From NCBI GenBank assembly GCA_963741995.1, contig CAVUKI010000009.1:496001-560000 (forward strand): 64,000 nt of DNA, written 5' to 3'. Under the pieces are notes generated by a model, which saw only the letters and a program-made list of their open reading frames with translations, searched no databases and was not told where the DNA came from. Below, piece by piece: positions 1 to 10,382 of the stretch. Each line of letters begins with the position of its first letter. Within the stretch, counting starts at the first letter, position 1. The position numbers and the translations under genes are program-made. The DNA comes from Bog-473 sp963741995 (GTDB lineage: Bacteria; Actinomycetota; Acidimicrobiia; Acidimicrobiales; RAAP-2).

Positions 1-562
1 GCCGTGTGACACCACGGGCACGGCCACGGACAGCGGCTACACCGAGGCGCAATTCAACTTCAACGTGGCCACGTACCTGGAGGCCGACCTGCAGGCCGAA
101 GGGGCCACCGTCGTGCTGACCCGTCCCGACAACGACGGCGTCGGGCCCTGCGTCACGACGCGGGCGGCCATCATCAACGACGCCCACGCCGGAGTGGCCG
201 TCGACATCCACGCCGACGGCGGCCCGGCGGGCGGGCGCGGCTTCGCCGTGCTGGAGCCGACGGCGGACGGGCCGAACAACGGCGTGATCGCGTCATCCGC
301 CGCGTTCGCCACCACGCTGCGCAACGCGTTCGCCGCCGGCACGCCCATGCCGGTCAGCAACTACGACGGGGTCGACGGCCTGCAGCCCCGCAACGACCTG
401 GCCGGCCTCAACCTCACGACGGTGCCCAAGGTCCTCATAGAGTGCGGCAACATGCGCAACGCCACCGACGCCGCGCTGCTCGTCACCGCCTCGTTCCAGC
501 AGGCGGCCGCGGCCGCCATGGCCCAGGCCATCACGGCCTTCCTCGGCGGCGACCCGGGCTGA
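1..562 (+). CDS. N-acetylmuramoyl-L-alanine amidase (Amidase_3), 5' end outside window
   Basis: This is the C-terminal part of a zinc amidase that cuts the bond between N-acetylmuramic acid and L-alanine in peptidoglycan. The frame is open from base 2, so the gene starts before the window; an apparent GTG start at 65 is internal. Family landmarks visible are YTEAQFNFN, holding the zinc-ligand Glu (bases 44-46), VDIHADG with the second visible ligand His, and VLIECGNMRN with the catalytic Glu. The first ligand His must lie upstream. The protein ends shortly after the catalytic domain, so no C-terminal binding repeat is present. It probably acts outside the membrane, but the signal peptide is not visible. 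Confidence 0.88.
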   Translation, partial: PCDTTGTATDSGYTEAQFNFNVATYLEADLQAEGATVVLTRPDNDGVGPCVTTRAAIINDAHAGVAVDIHADGGPAGGRGFAVLEPTADGPNNGVIASSAAFATTLRNAFAAGTPMPVSNYDGVDGLQPRNDLAGLNLTTVPKVLIECGNMRNATDAALLVTASFQQAAAAAMAQAITAFLGGDPG

Positions 563-563
563 C

Positions 564-1103
564 TCAGACCGGGGACCGGAGGGGCGCCCGAACCAGCGTG
601 CGGTAGACGTGGCCGTGGGGCGAGGGCTCCGAGGCGACGAGGTCGACGGCGTCCACGGCGAAACTGGACGCGAACGGGACGCCCTCCAAGTCGGCCTGAG
701 CCAGGGGGCCCAGCCGGCCCTTGACCCGGGCCAGGGTGAGGTGGCCGTTGAAGGGCGGCTCCCCGCCGGCCCGTTCCGCCACGACCGGCACCGTGGCCCG
801 GCTGACGGCCGCGGCCAGCTCGTCGAGCCCCCGGGCGGGCAGCTGGAGGACCCGCACCCGGGAGAACCAGGCGGTGGCCGGCCCGAGCCGGCACTCGAGC
901 GGCCCGCGGTGGGCGGCGACGCCGGCCCGCAGGCCCTCACCCAGGGGCCCGAGCTCCGCCTCGGTCACCTCACCCAGGAAGCGCAGCGTCACGTGCCAGC
1001 GGGTCGGTCCGACCAGTCGCAGGTTCTTCGGGTGGCCCAGCTCGAGCGCGGCCAGGCGCTGGCGCGTCGGTTCGTCGGGCCAGGCGGCCACGAACGTGCG
1101 CAC
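564..1103 (-). CDS. thpR: RNA 2',3'-cyclic phosphodiesterase / 2'-5' RNA ligase family
   Basis: This 179-residue protein belongs to the 2H phosphoesterase superfamily, which opens 2',3'-cyclic phosphates on RNA ends. Two catalytic His-x-Thr-x motifs are present, HVTL at residues 37-40 and HLTL at 121-124, with normal spacing, and the length is typical of ThpR. The ATG start fits the family N-terminus (MRTFVAAWP). It is convergent with the amidase, one base apart, and downstream of the fadD-like gene and a small ORF on the same strand. The true physiological substrate in this organism is unknown. Confidence 0.88.
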   Translation of the reverse strand: MRTFVAAWPDEPTRQRLAALELGHPKNLRLVGPTRWHVTLRFLGEVTEAELGPLGEGLRAGVAAHRGPLECRLGPATAWFSRVRVLQLPARGLDELAAAVSRATVPVVAERAGGEPPFNGHLTLARVKGRLGPLAQADLEGVPFASSFAVDAVDLVASEPSPHGHVYRTLVRAPLRSPV

Positions 1104-1117
1104 TCTGTGCGGCGGCG

Positions 1118-1345
1118 TCAGCCGGCGCCGTCGTCGATCGGCTCGCGGGAACGGGAGCCCTCCCGCAATGCGCCGACGCAGCGCTCGAGGGCCCGCCGGG
1201 CCTTCAGGATGCGCTTCTCCCGGGAGAGGGCCTCCCCGGTCTCGGCCGAGTCCGGATCACCCGCGGACGCCAGGCGCAGCGCGTCCAGTGCCATGTCGGT
1301 CAGCTCCTCTAGAACGCCATCGAGCCGTTCGGCCAGATCGGCCAT
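1118..1345 (-). CDS. small hypothetical protein, 75 aa
   Basis: A 75-residue, mostly helical and charged protein starting with ATG at 1345 (MADLAERLDG). It contains a stretch rich in Ala, Leu, Arg and Glu and no cysteine motif or membrane segment. It begins 17 bases after the stop of the acyl-CoA ligase on the same strand and ends 14 bases before thpR, so the three genes probably form one transcript. I do not recognise a family. A longer open frame extends upstream inside the ligase gene but is a shadow. Confidence 0.55.
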   Translation of the reverse strand: MADLAERLDGVLEELTDMALDALRLASAGDPDSAETGEALSREKRILKARRALERCVGALREGSRSREPIDDGAG

Positions 1346-1362
1346 GGCCTCGTGGGAGCCGC

Positions 1363-2982
1363 TCACGCGGGCAGTGGCGTGCGTTGCACCGTGTAGGCGC
1401 CGTCGGCGTAGGCGGCCCGCATGACCTTCTTGTCGAACTTCCCGACGCTCGTCTTGGGGATCTCGACGATGAAGGTCCACTGGTCGGGCAGCCACCAGCG
1501 CGGCACGCGGCCCACCAGGAAGTCCACCAGATCGGCTGGAGCGGGCGTGCGACCGGGTTTCGGGACGACGGCCACCAGCGGGCGCTCGGACCACTTCGGG
1601 TCCGGGATGGCGATGACGGCCGCCTCGAAGACGTCGGGATGGGCCATGACGGCGTTCTCGAGCTCGACCGAGGAGATCCACTCGCCGCCGGACTTGATCA
1701 CGTCCTTGGTGCGGTCCGAGATCGTCATGTAGCCCTGGGTGTCGAGCGTGCCGACGTCGCCGGTGCAGAGCCAGCCGTCGTGGAACTTCGCCGGGTCCTC
1801 GTCCTTGTAGTACGAGCCGGTGATCCACGGGCCGCGGATCTCGAACTCCCCCACCGACTTGCCGTCGTTGGGGAGCACCGTCCCGTCCTCGGCCACGACA
1901 CGGACCTCGACCCCGCCGACCACGCGTCCGGCCTTGACTTTGTAATACATGTCGTCATGCCCGTCGAGGCGGCGCGCCGGCGGCAATCCGAAGGCGGCGA
2001 GCGGGCTCGTCTCGGTCATGCCCCAGCCCTGGATGATGGTGGCACCGAAGCGGTCCTCGAACGCCTCGATGAGGGACTGCGGCACCGCGGCACCGCCGGC
2101 CGTGATGGCGCGCACCGTCGAGAAGTCGATCGGCGTGTCGAGGGCCAGCAGGCCGTTCCAGATGGTCGGCACACCGCAGGCCAGGGTCGGGTGGTGCTCG
2201 TTGATCACGTCGGCCAGGTTCTGCCCCATGAGATACATCTGCGGCATGATCATGTCGGTGCCGGCCATCCAGGCCCCGTAGGGGGTGCCCCAGGCCATGG
2301 CGTGGAACATGGGCACGATGACGAGGATGCGGTCGCTCTCGGTCATGCCGACCGAGGAGGCCGCCTGCTCGGCCATGGTGTGGAGCCAGATGGACCGGTG
2401 CGAGTACACGACGCCCTTGGGGCTGCCGGTCGTCCCGCTCGTGTAACACATGGCGGCGGCGGAGCGCTCGTCGAGATCGGGCCAGTCGAAGCCGGGCTTC
2501 TCGGCGGCGAGCAGCTTCTCGTAGGAGAGGGTCTCGCCGAGGGCCGAGGTGTCCGCCTCCCCCACGACGATGATGGTCTCGACGGTCTTCAGGTCATCCT
2601 TGATGGCGGCCAGCAGCGGGACGAGCGAGGCGTCGACGATGATGCAGCGGTCCTCGGCGTGGTTGGCGACGTAGGCCAGTTGCTCGGGCGGGAGGCGGAT
2701 GTTCAGCGTGTGCAGCACCGCGCCCATGGCGGGGATGGCGAGGTAGGCCTCCAGGTGGCCCTGGTTGTTCCAGCAGAAGGTGCCGACCCGGTCACCCGGC
2801 TCGATGCCGATGCGGGTCAGGGCGGCGGCCAGCTTCTCGGCCCGGATGGCCACCTCGGCGAAGGTGGCCTTGCGGCTCCCGCCCTCCTCCACGGTGATGA
2901 CGGTGCTGTCGCCGTGGACCCGCTGCCCGTGCAACAGGAGGTCTCGGATCAACAGTGGGGCGTCCTGCATGGTGCTTTGCAT
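1363..2982 (-). CDS. long/medium-chain fatty acid-CoA ligase (AMP-binding)
   Basis: This acyl-CoA synthetase (about 539 residues) activates a carboxylic acid with ATP to an acyl-adenylate and then to the CoA thioester. The ATP/AMP motif YTSGTTGSPKGV is at residues 180-191, the GWGMTE motif lies in the middle, and the C-terminal hinge region reads CTGDVG and then DRTKDVIKSGGEWIS, as in the FadD/AlkK group. The likely start is ATG 2982 (MQSTMQDAP); ATG 2970 is an alternative, and the much longer open frame upstream is not coding. No frameshift is seen. The chain length of the substrate cannot be read from sequence. Confidence 0.9.
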   Translation of the reverse strand: MQSTMQDAPLLIRDLLLHGQRVHGDSTVITVEEGGSRKATFAEVAIRAEKLAAALTRIGIEPGDRVGTFCWNNQGHLEAYLAIPAMGAVLHTLNIRLPPEQLAYVANHAEDRCIIVDASLVPLLAAIKDDLKTVETIIVVGEADTSALGETLSYEKLLAAEKPGFDWPDLDERSAAAMCYTSGTTGSPKGVVYSHRSIWLHTMAEQAASSVGMTESDRILVIVPMFHAMAWGTPYGAWMAGTDMIMPQMYLMGQNLADVINEHHPTLACGVPTIWNGLLALDTPIDFSTVRAITAGGAAVPQSLIEAFEDRFGATIIQGWGMTETSPLAAFGLPPARRLDGHDDMYYKVKAGRVVGGVEVRVVAEDGTVLPNDGKSVGEFEIRGPWITGSYYKDEDPAKFHDGWLCTGDVGTLDTQGYMTISDRTKDVIKSGGEWISSVELENAVMAHPDVFEAAVIAIPDPKWSERPLVAVVPKPGRTPAPADLVDFLVGRVPRWWLPDQWTFIVEIPKTSVGKFDKKVMRAAYADGAYTVQRTPLPA

Positions 2983-3229
2983 GCTCCAAGTATGACGAGC
3001 GCGCCTTTGCCGTGCCCAGTGCGGCCGGAAAACGACCGTTCCGCACCGCGGCCCCTGGTTGCCACAATGGAGCCGTTGGCCGACTTGCCGGTAAGGCGAG
3101 TATCCGGAGCCGGAGTTCGCCAGAACCGAAGGCTGAAGGCAGGTAGTAGACCCGGTCTCGCGCCAACCCTCGGCGACACCTGAGCGGGCCTCCACCGCCA
3201 GGTCGGTCGGGCCAGCTCCTACGCTACGA

Positions 3230-3575
3230 ATGGATGGTATGACCGAGTCGAGCGCACTGGATCTTCTCAATGCGGAGAAGAGGACGACGATCGCCCGAAT
3301 TGAGGCGCTGACCGCCGAATTCGACGACATCGTTGCGGGGAACGCCGACGGCAACTCTGACGACGAGCATGACCCCGAGGGATCGACGATACGCGTTCGA
3401 GCGAGCGAGGGTCGCCACATTGCTCAGCCAGGGGCGGGCCTACCTGGAGGAACTCGATCGTGCGCAAGGCCGGATCGCCGATGGCACCTACGGGACGTGT
3501 GAAAAATGTGGGGCCGCGATCACGCCCGAACGTCTTTCGGCGCGACCGGTAGCCCGCACATGCGTCCGCTGCTGA
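3230..3575 (+). CDS. TraR/DksA-type zinc-finger regulator, one frameshift
   Basis: A DksA/TraR family protein of about 115 residues, expected to bind in the RNA polymerase secondary channel. The first half (MTESSALDLL to DEHDPEGSTI) is in one frame. The second half (AFERARVATLL to the end) is in another, with a one-base shift near 3390. The zinc finger is complete, with CEKC and a C-terminal CVRC. The fit of the two halves to one family suggests a sequencing indel rather than a dead gene. ATG 3230 and ATG 3239 are both possible starts; no Shine-Dalgarno is seen and a TACGCT box sits just upstream, so the transcript may be almost leaderless. Confidence 0.8.
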
Positions 3576-3780
3576 ACTCCACCTGCCGGTAGGGCGCACC
3601 TTTCGGCTTTCGGCTGCGGCGGGCGGTTCCGGCTCGGGTCTTGTATTCGAGTGCGCAGAGACAACGGGACGGCCTTCGCACCACCAGCGGGACTCCGATC
3701 GCCGGAGCGAATGACGGCACACCGAGGGTGGGTGTGCCCGTTCTCGAGTGGAGCCACCGGGCACGGTACGCAGCAGGCCG

Positions 3781-4146
3781 TCACCATTCGACGCCGGTGG
3801 AGACGCAGAACTCATTCTGCTCCGGGTCCGACATTCTGACCCACCGGGTTCCGCCGAAGCTCTGGACGCCTTCGTCCATGCGATGAGCGCCGAGTTCCTG
3901 CAACCGGTGGACTTCGGAGTCGATGTCGTCAACGACGACATCGAGGTGCATGCGGTTCTTGCCGGCTTTGGGCTCGGGTACGCCCTGAAGGAGAAGCGGT
4001 GAAGCGATCCCTTCCTTGGGAACGAGCACAACCAAGGTTGCGTCCGCGTAGTGGACGAGGTAGTCGAGCGCGTCGCGCCAGAAGGCCGCGAGGCCATTCG
4101 GGTCGGCACAATCGAGCACGAGCTCCATCTTTGCCTTCGATCCCAT
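3781..4146 (-). CDS. VOC family (glyoxalase-like) protein
   Basis: A 121-residue single-module vicinal-oxygen-chelate protein. The fold pattern is visible as MELVLDCADPNGLAAFW near the start, a central HLDVVVDDID strand and a final MSDPEQNEFCV, which is usual for the actinobacterial glyoxalase-like group (VOC domain-containing). ATG 4146 is chosen because GGAGGTG lies six bases upstream, whereas the open frame itself extends further. The substrate is unknown; many members bind metals or small hydrophobic molecules. No operon partner is evident. Confidence 0.82.
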   Translation of the reverse strand: MGSKAKMELVLDCADPNGLAAFWRDALDYLVHYADATLVVLVPKEGIASPLLLQGVPEPKAGKNRMHLDVVVDDIDSEVHRLQELGAHRMDEGVQSFGGTRWVRMSDPEQNEFCVSTGVEW

Positions 4147-4356
4147 CGCACACCTCCAGGTCGGAATGCCACTCGGTCCGCGACCGTCACGATATGGGTA
4201 CTTCTGGCCCAGATCGCCGGAACGGTGGGCAGCGGTACAACTCCGAAACGATGGCGGGGTGCAGCGTGACGACCAGACATGCAACGTGACGTCTCCGCGA
4301 ACAGTTCTCGAAGAGCCGGCGAAGGGCGCTTCGCGTCACCGCAGGTCCTGGAGTTT

Positions 4357-4794
4357 ATGGACAACACCCCATTGCGCGACATGGATTCGATCGCCACTAT
4401 GAGGCGGACCGTCGTCAACACTTCCGAGATCGTGGACAGAGAACGCACCGCACAGCGCTGGCTCATTGAGGCGACACCCACCCTTCGACGCGTGACGGGC
4501 GCCGAACGCCGCTTCTCGGTGTCCCTCGCAGTGAACGAGGTCACGATGTTGGCGGCGTCCGACGAGTTGGCCGCATCGACCCGGGATGCCATGGCTTGGA
4601 TGGCGACCAACGCCTGCCCGGTCGTGGAGCTCGGATCGCGCGTGGCCCAGATGCTCAAGACCTGCGCTGAAGTCGCACTTACCGCGCAGAGAGCGATCTC
4701 CCATCCATCGGGCAACATGGAGGCGATATTGGACCGCTTGAGCAACCTGTTGGCCATTGTCGAGGTCCATACCTATGCGCTGGACAACTGGTAG
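4357..4794 (+). CDS. hypothetical protein, 145 aa
   Basis: A predicted soluble helical protein of 145 residues. The start ATG 4357 (MDNTPLRDMD) has GGAG four bases upstream, while a longer frame starts at 4279 without a ribosome site. The sequence alternates charged and aliphatic residues (for example AQRWLIEATPTLRRVTGAER) and lacks signal peptide, membrane segments or cysteine motifs. I do not recognise a family. The following gene at 4861 is in the same direction, 66 bases away. Confidence 0.5.
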   Translation: MDNTPLRDMDSIATMRRTVVNTSEIVDRERTAQRWLIEATPTLRRVTGAERRFSVSLAVNEVTMLAASDELAASTRDAMAWMATNACPVVELGSRVAQMLKTCAEVALTAQRAISHPSGNMEAILDRLSNLLAIVEVHTYALDNW

Positions 4795-4860
4795 TACCCG
4801 GTCCGGGTAGGTGTGAGTATCCCTTCACCCTCGCGAGGGTCCAACGGATGAGGTGGCACG

Positions 4861-5247
4861 ATGGGCTCGATGACGATGGGCATGGACGAGATCGCGGCGC
4901 TTGTCAGAAGTGCGCTGGCAGCAGAGGACCTGTCCGCTTTTACCGACCTGCTCGACCCAGCAGTGACCTGGGGTACGCCTGGCACCCGCACTCCCAGCTG
5001 CAAGAACCGCACACAGGTGCTGGCCTGGTACCAGCGGGGCCGAGATGCTGGCGTCCGGGGGAGCGTGTACGAGGTGGAGGTCCTCGGTGATCGACTTCTC
5101 GTCAGCATGAGTCTGCGAGGTACCGAGAACGCCCGGGAGCGTGGTGGAGCAGCTCTTCGGTTTCAGGTGCTGACGGTCCGGAGTGGCAGAGTCGTGGACA
5201 TCGTCGGGTTCGACGACAAGACCGAGGCTCTTTCATACGTGAGTTAG
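4861..5247 (+). CDS. NTF2-like / SnoaL-fold protein
   Basis: A 128-residue protein with the plan of the NTF2 superfamily: an N-terminal helix pair (MDEIAALVRSALAAEDLSAF), the strand DLLDPAVTWG, a helix around TQVLAWYQRG, and C-terminal strands ending RSGRVVDIVGFDDKTEAL. Such proteins are small cone-shaped enzymes or binding domains of the SnoaL type. The C-terminal sentence GRVVDIVGFDD is a common hallmark of the group. The specific activity cannot be inferred. The upstream gaggtggc may serve as a ribosome site. Confidence 0.7.
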   Translation: MGSMTMGMDEIAALVRSALAAEDLSAFTDLLDPAVTWGTPGTRTPSCKNRTQVLAWYQRGRDAGVRGSVYEVEVLGDRLLVSMSLRGTENARERGGAALRFQVLTVRSGRVVDIVGFDDKTEALSYVS

Positions 5248-5288
5248 CGAACAGCGGTGGCCTCTGGTCAGGGCCAGCCGTACTCAAT

Positions 5289-6194
5289 GTGGTTCGGTCG
5301 GGCGGTACAGGCACGTCGAGTCAGACTGGCAACGTGGACCAGGATGCGCGGGCAGCCAGATTTGGGAAGGGCACCCCCGGACGCCGTGCGGCGATCGATG
5401 CTGCCGATCAACTCGGTCTGAAGGTTGACGAGCCACTGCTGATTCAAGAGACGAACCACACTGTTGTCTGGCTCAGCCCGTACCCGATCATCGCCAAGGT
5501 GGGAACCCGTGGGGATAGCGCCGAAGCCCTGATCCGTGAGCACGCCGTTGCCTCGGCGCTCGCCCGAAGGGGAGCACCGATTGCGCCACCATTGCCCGGG
5601 ACCGGCACTCTGCGAGACAGAGAGACGGGCCTTGTCGTCACTCTTTGGAGCCGCTTGGATCACGACCCCGACGCCAGCGCGGACGGTCCCGTCGTCGGCC
5701 AGTCGCTGATCAGGCTTCACACGGCGCTGGACGAGTGCGACGTTGCACTCCCCAGTTTTCGAGACGGTCTGGAGCGCACGAGGGCCGCATTGTTCGATGA
5801 CTTCCGGATGGCGGCCCTGGTTCCAGCCGACCGGGCCTTCCTCCGCGGCGCCTTCACGGACCTCACGAGCCGGCTCGGCGCGCACACCTTTCCGGAGCGC
5901 CGGCTGCACGGCGAGCCTCACGCAGGCAACTACCTCCTTACGCCGAAAGGGCTCCGTTGGATCGACTTCGAGGACGCCTGCACCGGGCCTGTGGAGTGGG
6001 ATCTCGCATTCCTTCCGGCCGACGGCGTGGCCACGTTTCGCGACGTCGACATGGACCTCCTGGCACTGCTCCAGCCGCTCAATAGTGCACGCGTGGCTAC
6101 TTGGTGCTGGGTTCAATCGCGCTTTCCTGAAATGCGAAGGCACGGCGAGCATCAGCTGGCCCTCGTCCGCAAAGGATGGCCGAAGGCCACCTGA
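5289..6194 (+). CDS. aminoglycoside phosphotransferase (APH) family kinase-like protein
   Basis: A protein of about 301 residues with the eukaryotic-kinase-like APH fold. The catalytic loop reads RLHGEPHAGNYLL (family pattern HGDxHxxN, here with Glu in place of the usual Asp) and the metal-binding segment is WIDFEDACTGPVEWDLA. The ATP-lobe lysine is probably in YPIIAKVG. Such genes phosphorylate aminoglycosides, macrolides, choline or sugars, and the context does not choose between them; resistance should not be assumed. The start is GTG 5289, or the later GTG 5334. The Asp-to-Glu change at the catalytic base is worth noting. Confidence 0.75.
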   Translation: MVRSGGTGTSSQTGNVDQDARAARFGKGTPGRRAAIDAADQLGLKVDEPLLIQETNHTVVWLSPYPIIAKVGTRGDSAEALIREHAVASALARRGAPIAPPLPGTGTLRDRETGLVVTLWSRLDHDPDASADGPVVGQSLIRLHTALDECDVALPSFRDGLERTRAALFDDFRMAALVPADRAFLRGAFTDLTSRLGAHTFPERRLHGEPHAGNYLLTPKGLRWIDFEDACTGPVEWDLAFLPADGVATFRDVDMDLLALLQPLNSARVATWCWVQSRFPEMRRHGEHQLALVRKGWPKAT

Positions 6195-6325
6195 GCCCCT
6201 ACGGTCTTTGGAGAACTGCCCCCGCTCGCCGGCTGGGAGACGGGGTGGCGACGTCTTGACTGGACGCGAGGCCGACCGTTCCCCGACGTGGCATCGACGG
6301 TCGTGCTCTGGCGCGCTGTTCTCCG

Positions 6326-6805
6326 ATGAAGGGCCTCGCCGCCGCCGGGCTGGCGGTCGGGCTGGCCGTGGCCGTGATCGGGACGGCCATCCTGGCTTCG
6401 GCGGCCTCGCTGCTCGGTGTCGGCGGCGGGGCGCCGGCGGCCTCCTCAACGGCCACGGCCAAGATCCCTGCGGTCATGTTGACCCTCTACCAGCAGGCGG
6501 CCGCCAGCTGTCCGGGGCTGCCCTGGACGATTGTGGCCGCCATCGGCACCGTGAAGTCGGACAACGGGCAGTCCAATCTCCCCGGGGTGCACAGCGGCGC
6601 AAACGGGGCGGGGGCCGAGGGGCCGATGCAGTTCGAGTCGGCGAACTTCTCAAAAGGTGCTACGAGCCGCGGTCCACTGAACTGGGGCTTCAGAGTAAAC
6701 GGCTCTGGTTCAGGGCCTCGACGTCATCTCGCGTGGTGGCCCAAGGAGTGCACTCGTACGTCTCAAATGGGGCAGTGCAGACGCGCCAATATGTCAAGCT
6801 CCTAG
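6326..6805 (+). pseudogene. 3'-truncated copy of the lytic transglycosylase / NlpC-P60 gene at 10383
   Basis: The first ~107 residues match those of the intact gene at 10383-11351 almost residue for residue (MKGL, GLAVGLAVAV, YQQAAASCPGLPW, SGAN-GAGAEGPMQFE). Identity stops near base 6650, after which the frame continues into unrelated residues and ends at 6805. The region that aligns also includes about 55 bases before the start. The truncated product would keep the signal anchor and part of the transglycosylase-like domain but lose the whole NlpC/P60 peptidase. It is most likely a decayed duplicate; a short secreted protein is possible. Confidence 0.75.
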
Positions 6806-9800
6806 CCTCGGGTCGAACTCGACTCGGCGCGGTCGAGGCCTAATTCTCGGGCTCGCGTCAACGCCTGTTCGGCGAGCAAGCGTGACCGCCTCGCGTCGCC
6901 TCCGGACCGGCGCTCGGCGAGCGCAGCACTGAGCTGGATGCTCGCCAGGACGGTCCAGGTGGTGAGTTCGGCGTCCTCGCACCTTCGTAGGGCGCCTTCA
7001 AGATGACGCACCGCTCCCTCGTGATCGCGAAGGAGTCGGGCGAGTTTCCCCATATAGAGATCACACGGACCCCAGTCGGCGATGAGGGTGACCTGAAGAA
7101 ACAATCCGCTCCAATCCGAAAGCAAATCGAGTACCGAAGCACCCAGTGCTCGATCTTCCTGGGCGCAAGCCACGTCGGCCAGGGCGGCGAGTTCGAGCAC
7201 CCTTGTCCACGAACCGATCCCGGTGAGATTTCTGAACCCTTGAGCGGAAAGCTCTTCTATCTCTGTGCGTCGAGTCACCGCATGATCCGACTCAGACAGC
7301 AAGACAGCGCGCATGACGCGCAAGTAATTCTCGATCTCCCGTACCGGATCCGCACCCGCTAGATCGAGGAGGTGAAGAGCACCGTCTACATCTCCTTTCC
7401 ACCTGAGAATCTCAATTTGCTGGGCACCATAGGACAGCAGAGTCGATTCATCCTCGCCGGCGATCTCGAGTGCACTGGCACCTGATCTCATGGCGGCACC
7501 GAAGTCTGCGGAGTTGATCTGGACGCGGGCTTGGACGCACCGTGCCAGAGCCCTCTCGGAGCGAAGACCCGAACGTTCTGATATCTCGTAGTGGGCGACG
7601 CGATCCTGATCCGCGCCGATCCGATCGCCGATCTGGCATCGGGCCAGAAATCGCATGAGCCTCGCTTCGACCATTCCCTGCAGGTCGCCAATCTGCTCAG
7701 CCACAGTCACCAGAGAATCGGTGACAGCGAGCAACTTAAAGGCATACTGTGGTCTGCCAAACTGAGGCCAGAACAGCGCCCTGTACGCCGCGTATATGGC
7801 TTCGAGGTCGCCCGTGGGCGTTGCGATCGCGACGCGTCTTCGGCGATCTCAAGCTTCTCCGGATCAGAGTCGTCGTAACAGAAGGCTGAGAGATGTGACA
7901 GGAGTCGCGCTTGGAGTGCTCCATCTTGGCTGCCTCTAGTAGCAGCCAGAGCATTCTCGAGGAGGGAACGCTCGGCAAGGTCGCGGTGAGCAACTCGACT
8001 CGGACCGTGATAGACGAGGGCAAGGTCCGCCATGCTCACGGGGTCATGAAGGAACTGCGCTGCTTCGCGCAGTGTTGCTCGTCCTAGTTCAAGGGAGTTC
8101 GTCTGGATCTGGGTTACACCGAGCGCCATTAAGAGATCGGCTCGTACGTCCGATCCGAGCGGATCGGATCGGGCCAGCGCCTCCGAGTACCACTGCGCCG
8201 CCTCGTCGAACGCTCTCAGTTCAACGGCACACTCCGCCGCTCTTCGGCACGCGTCTACGACTGGTGCGGTGTCAGAGTCACGTGCGCCGAGTTGCCAGTG
8301 GTGGGCGATCTCAAAGGCGCGTAAATTCAAGGCTCGGTGGCCGAAGGAATCGAGTGCCTCAGCCAACGTCCGATGGACCTGCGCACGACGGGTGGGACCC
8401 AAGTCATCGTAGAGCGTGTGCTGGATAAGGGCGTGTGCGAAGCTGAACCGCCCTGGAGCATCTGCCAACTCACGAACCAAGGAAACCTTCCCAGCGGCAT
8501 CGAGCACGTCGAGGACATCGTCTTCGGCAATATTGGTCGCGGCGGCCAAGAGCTCCAGATCGAAGTCGCGACCGATGACGGCTGCGACCGACAGGATCCG
8601 TCCGGATTCCTTGCCTAGGCGCAGCAACCGAGCGCCGATCACTTCGCGGACCGAGTCGGGAAGGGCGGTCACGTCTAGCGTTGGTTTCGCTTCCCAGCGG
8701 CCCTCTTCACGCTGTGCGATGGCCCCGGTCTCGACCAGGTTGCGTATCACCTCGCTCACGAAGAAGGGGTTGCCGTCCGTCTCCCTGGAAATGGCGCTAG
8801 CCAGACCTACGGCCGCTTCGTCGAGCTCGTGCCCGGCCACCGCCTCCATGAGCGCCGTGACCCCCTCGTCGTCGAGACCAGTCAGCTCGATGCGGGTCGC
8901 CCCGCCGAGGCGGTGTAGGGCGGCAAGCGTCTCGCCCATTGCATCGGCGGAGAGTTCGCCGTCGCGGTACGTCCCTAGAACGAGCAGCCGCATGGGAACG
9001 TCGGATCCGGCGAGGTGGCGCAGCAACATGAGGCTGCCCTTGTCTGCCCACTGAAGATCGTCGAGTGCGAGCACGATGGGTTGTTGCTGGCTCACGCTCG
9101 CCAACAGGCCTACGACAGCGCGAAAGAAGAGGAACCGCTCGGCGTTGCCATCGGCGGCCTTGGATATCGGGAGATCGGGGATTCTGCTGCTCAGGGCCGG
9201 AACCAGTCGAGCCAGGTCCGACCCGTGTGCCGCGACATGGGCGAGGAGTAGCTCTTCAGGAGCATGGGTGATGTAGTGCCCAAGCGCTTCTGCAAAGAGC
9301 TGGTACGGGGTGGCCAGCTCTTCCTCACTGTGACCGAGGAGGACGATCGCTCCAGACTCGTAGGCGGCTCGGGATGCTTGGGCGACCAGGGTGGTCTTGC
9401 CGAGTCCGGGCTCACCGGAGACAAGTACTACCTCGCGTCCGTCGCCGCTCACTACCCGTTCAAGAGCTTGAGCTATCGACTCGACCTCCGTCACACGACC
9501 GAGGACGCCCACATCGGGCTGAACGGCCAGGCGGCTGGGGAGAGGGATCACGCCGGAGTCGTTGCCACCGCCGACCGGCTCCCACAGGACCTCCACCGTT
9601 TCGACCAGGTCGGGCAGCCCCTTCAGGTTCAGTCCCCCAAGCGGTCGGCATTCATGACGATTCCGCCGACCGGCCGTCAGCGTCAGCCACGCGGAGGCGA
9701 GGACCTGCCCACCCTCGCACTTGGCGCACAGTCGGGCGGCCTCCACGACCGGGTCCCCGAAAAAGTCGTTGTCCTCCGGGGAGACCTCGCCGCCGCTAAG

Positions 9801-10085
9801 ACCGATCCGGAGCCCGACAGTTACTTTGCCCTTTCGATTCTCCGATTCCACGCCTTGTTGCATGGCCACCGCACACCCGAGTGCTGCAGAGGCCGACCCG
9901 AACACGACCATAATTCCGTCGCCCAGGTTCTTGACTTCGGTACCGCCGGTTTCGGCAACGGCCTGACGGAGTATCGAGAAGTGCCTCCGACGGACTTCTT
10001 CGTCAGCCGAAATGGAGAGGCGCTGGGACAACTCCGTCGATCCCACAATGTCGGTGAACACTATGGCCAAGTTCTCGGTGGTCAC
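6802..10085 (-). CDS. class III adenylate/guanylate cyclase - AAA ATPase - TPR regulator, one frameshift
   Basis: A large cytoplasmic regulator of about 1,090 residues. The N-terminal class III cyclase domain shows FTDIVGST with the first metal Asp, NLGDG with the second, and the late FFGDPVVEAARLC helix. Next comes an ATPase related to LuxR/MalT-type STAND proteins with Walker A SGEPGLGKTT and Walker B IVLALDDLQWAD. A long helical TPR-like C-terminal half follows. Reading frame changes once near 7830; both sides keep the same repeat style, so this looks like an indel error. GTG 10085 has AGGGGG upstream; GTG 10115 is the longer alternative. The ligand sensed and nucleotide made are unknown. 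Confidence 0.82.
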
Positions 10086-10382
10086 CGGGCCCCCTGCACC
10101 GCCTGCACGCCTCACAGAGTAGGCGCCGAAGGATTGGCGGCGCGGTGGAGCCGACAGAAGCTTGCTGGGACTAACGGAGGGTGTTCTCTGGCAAGTAGTC
10201 GATCCTGCCCCTGAGATTGAGTCCTCTGCCCCCGGTTCGGGGCCGGCGAGTCAGCGAGCAACTTCTGACGGGTGGCGCTTCGTGAGCAGCGTATGACCAG
10301 CATGTCGAGGTGCCATCTCGGAGGAGGGCCGACCGTTCCCCGACATGGCATCTGCGGTCCGGTCTCGGCGTCAGGGGATCCC

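Noticed and set aside
721..3183. An 820-codon plus-strand frame
   Set aside because: It is the mirror frame of the fadD-like gene and thpR, with His/Asp/Gly-rich non-protein composition.
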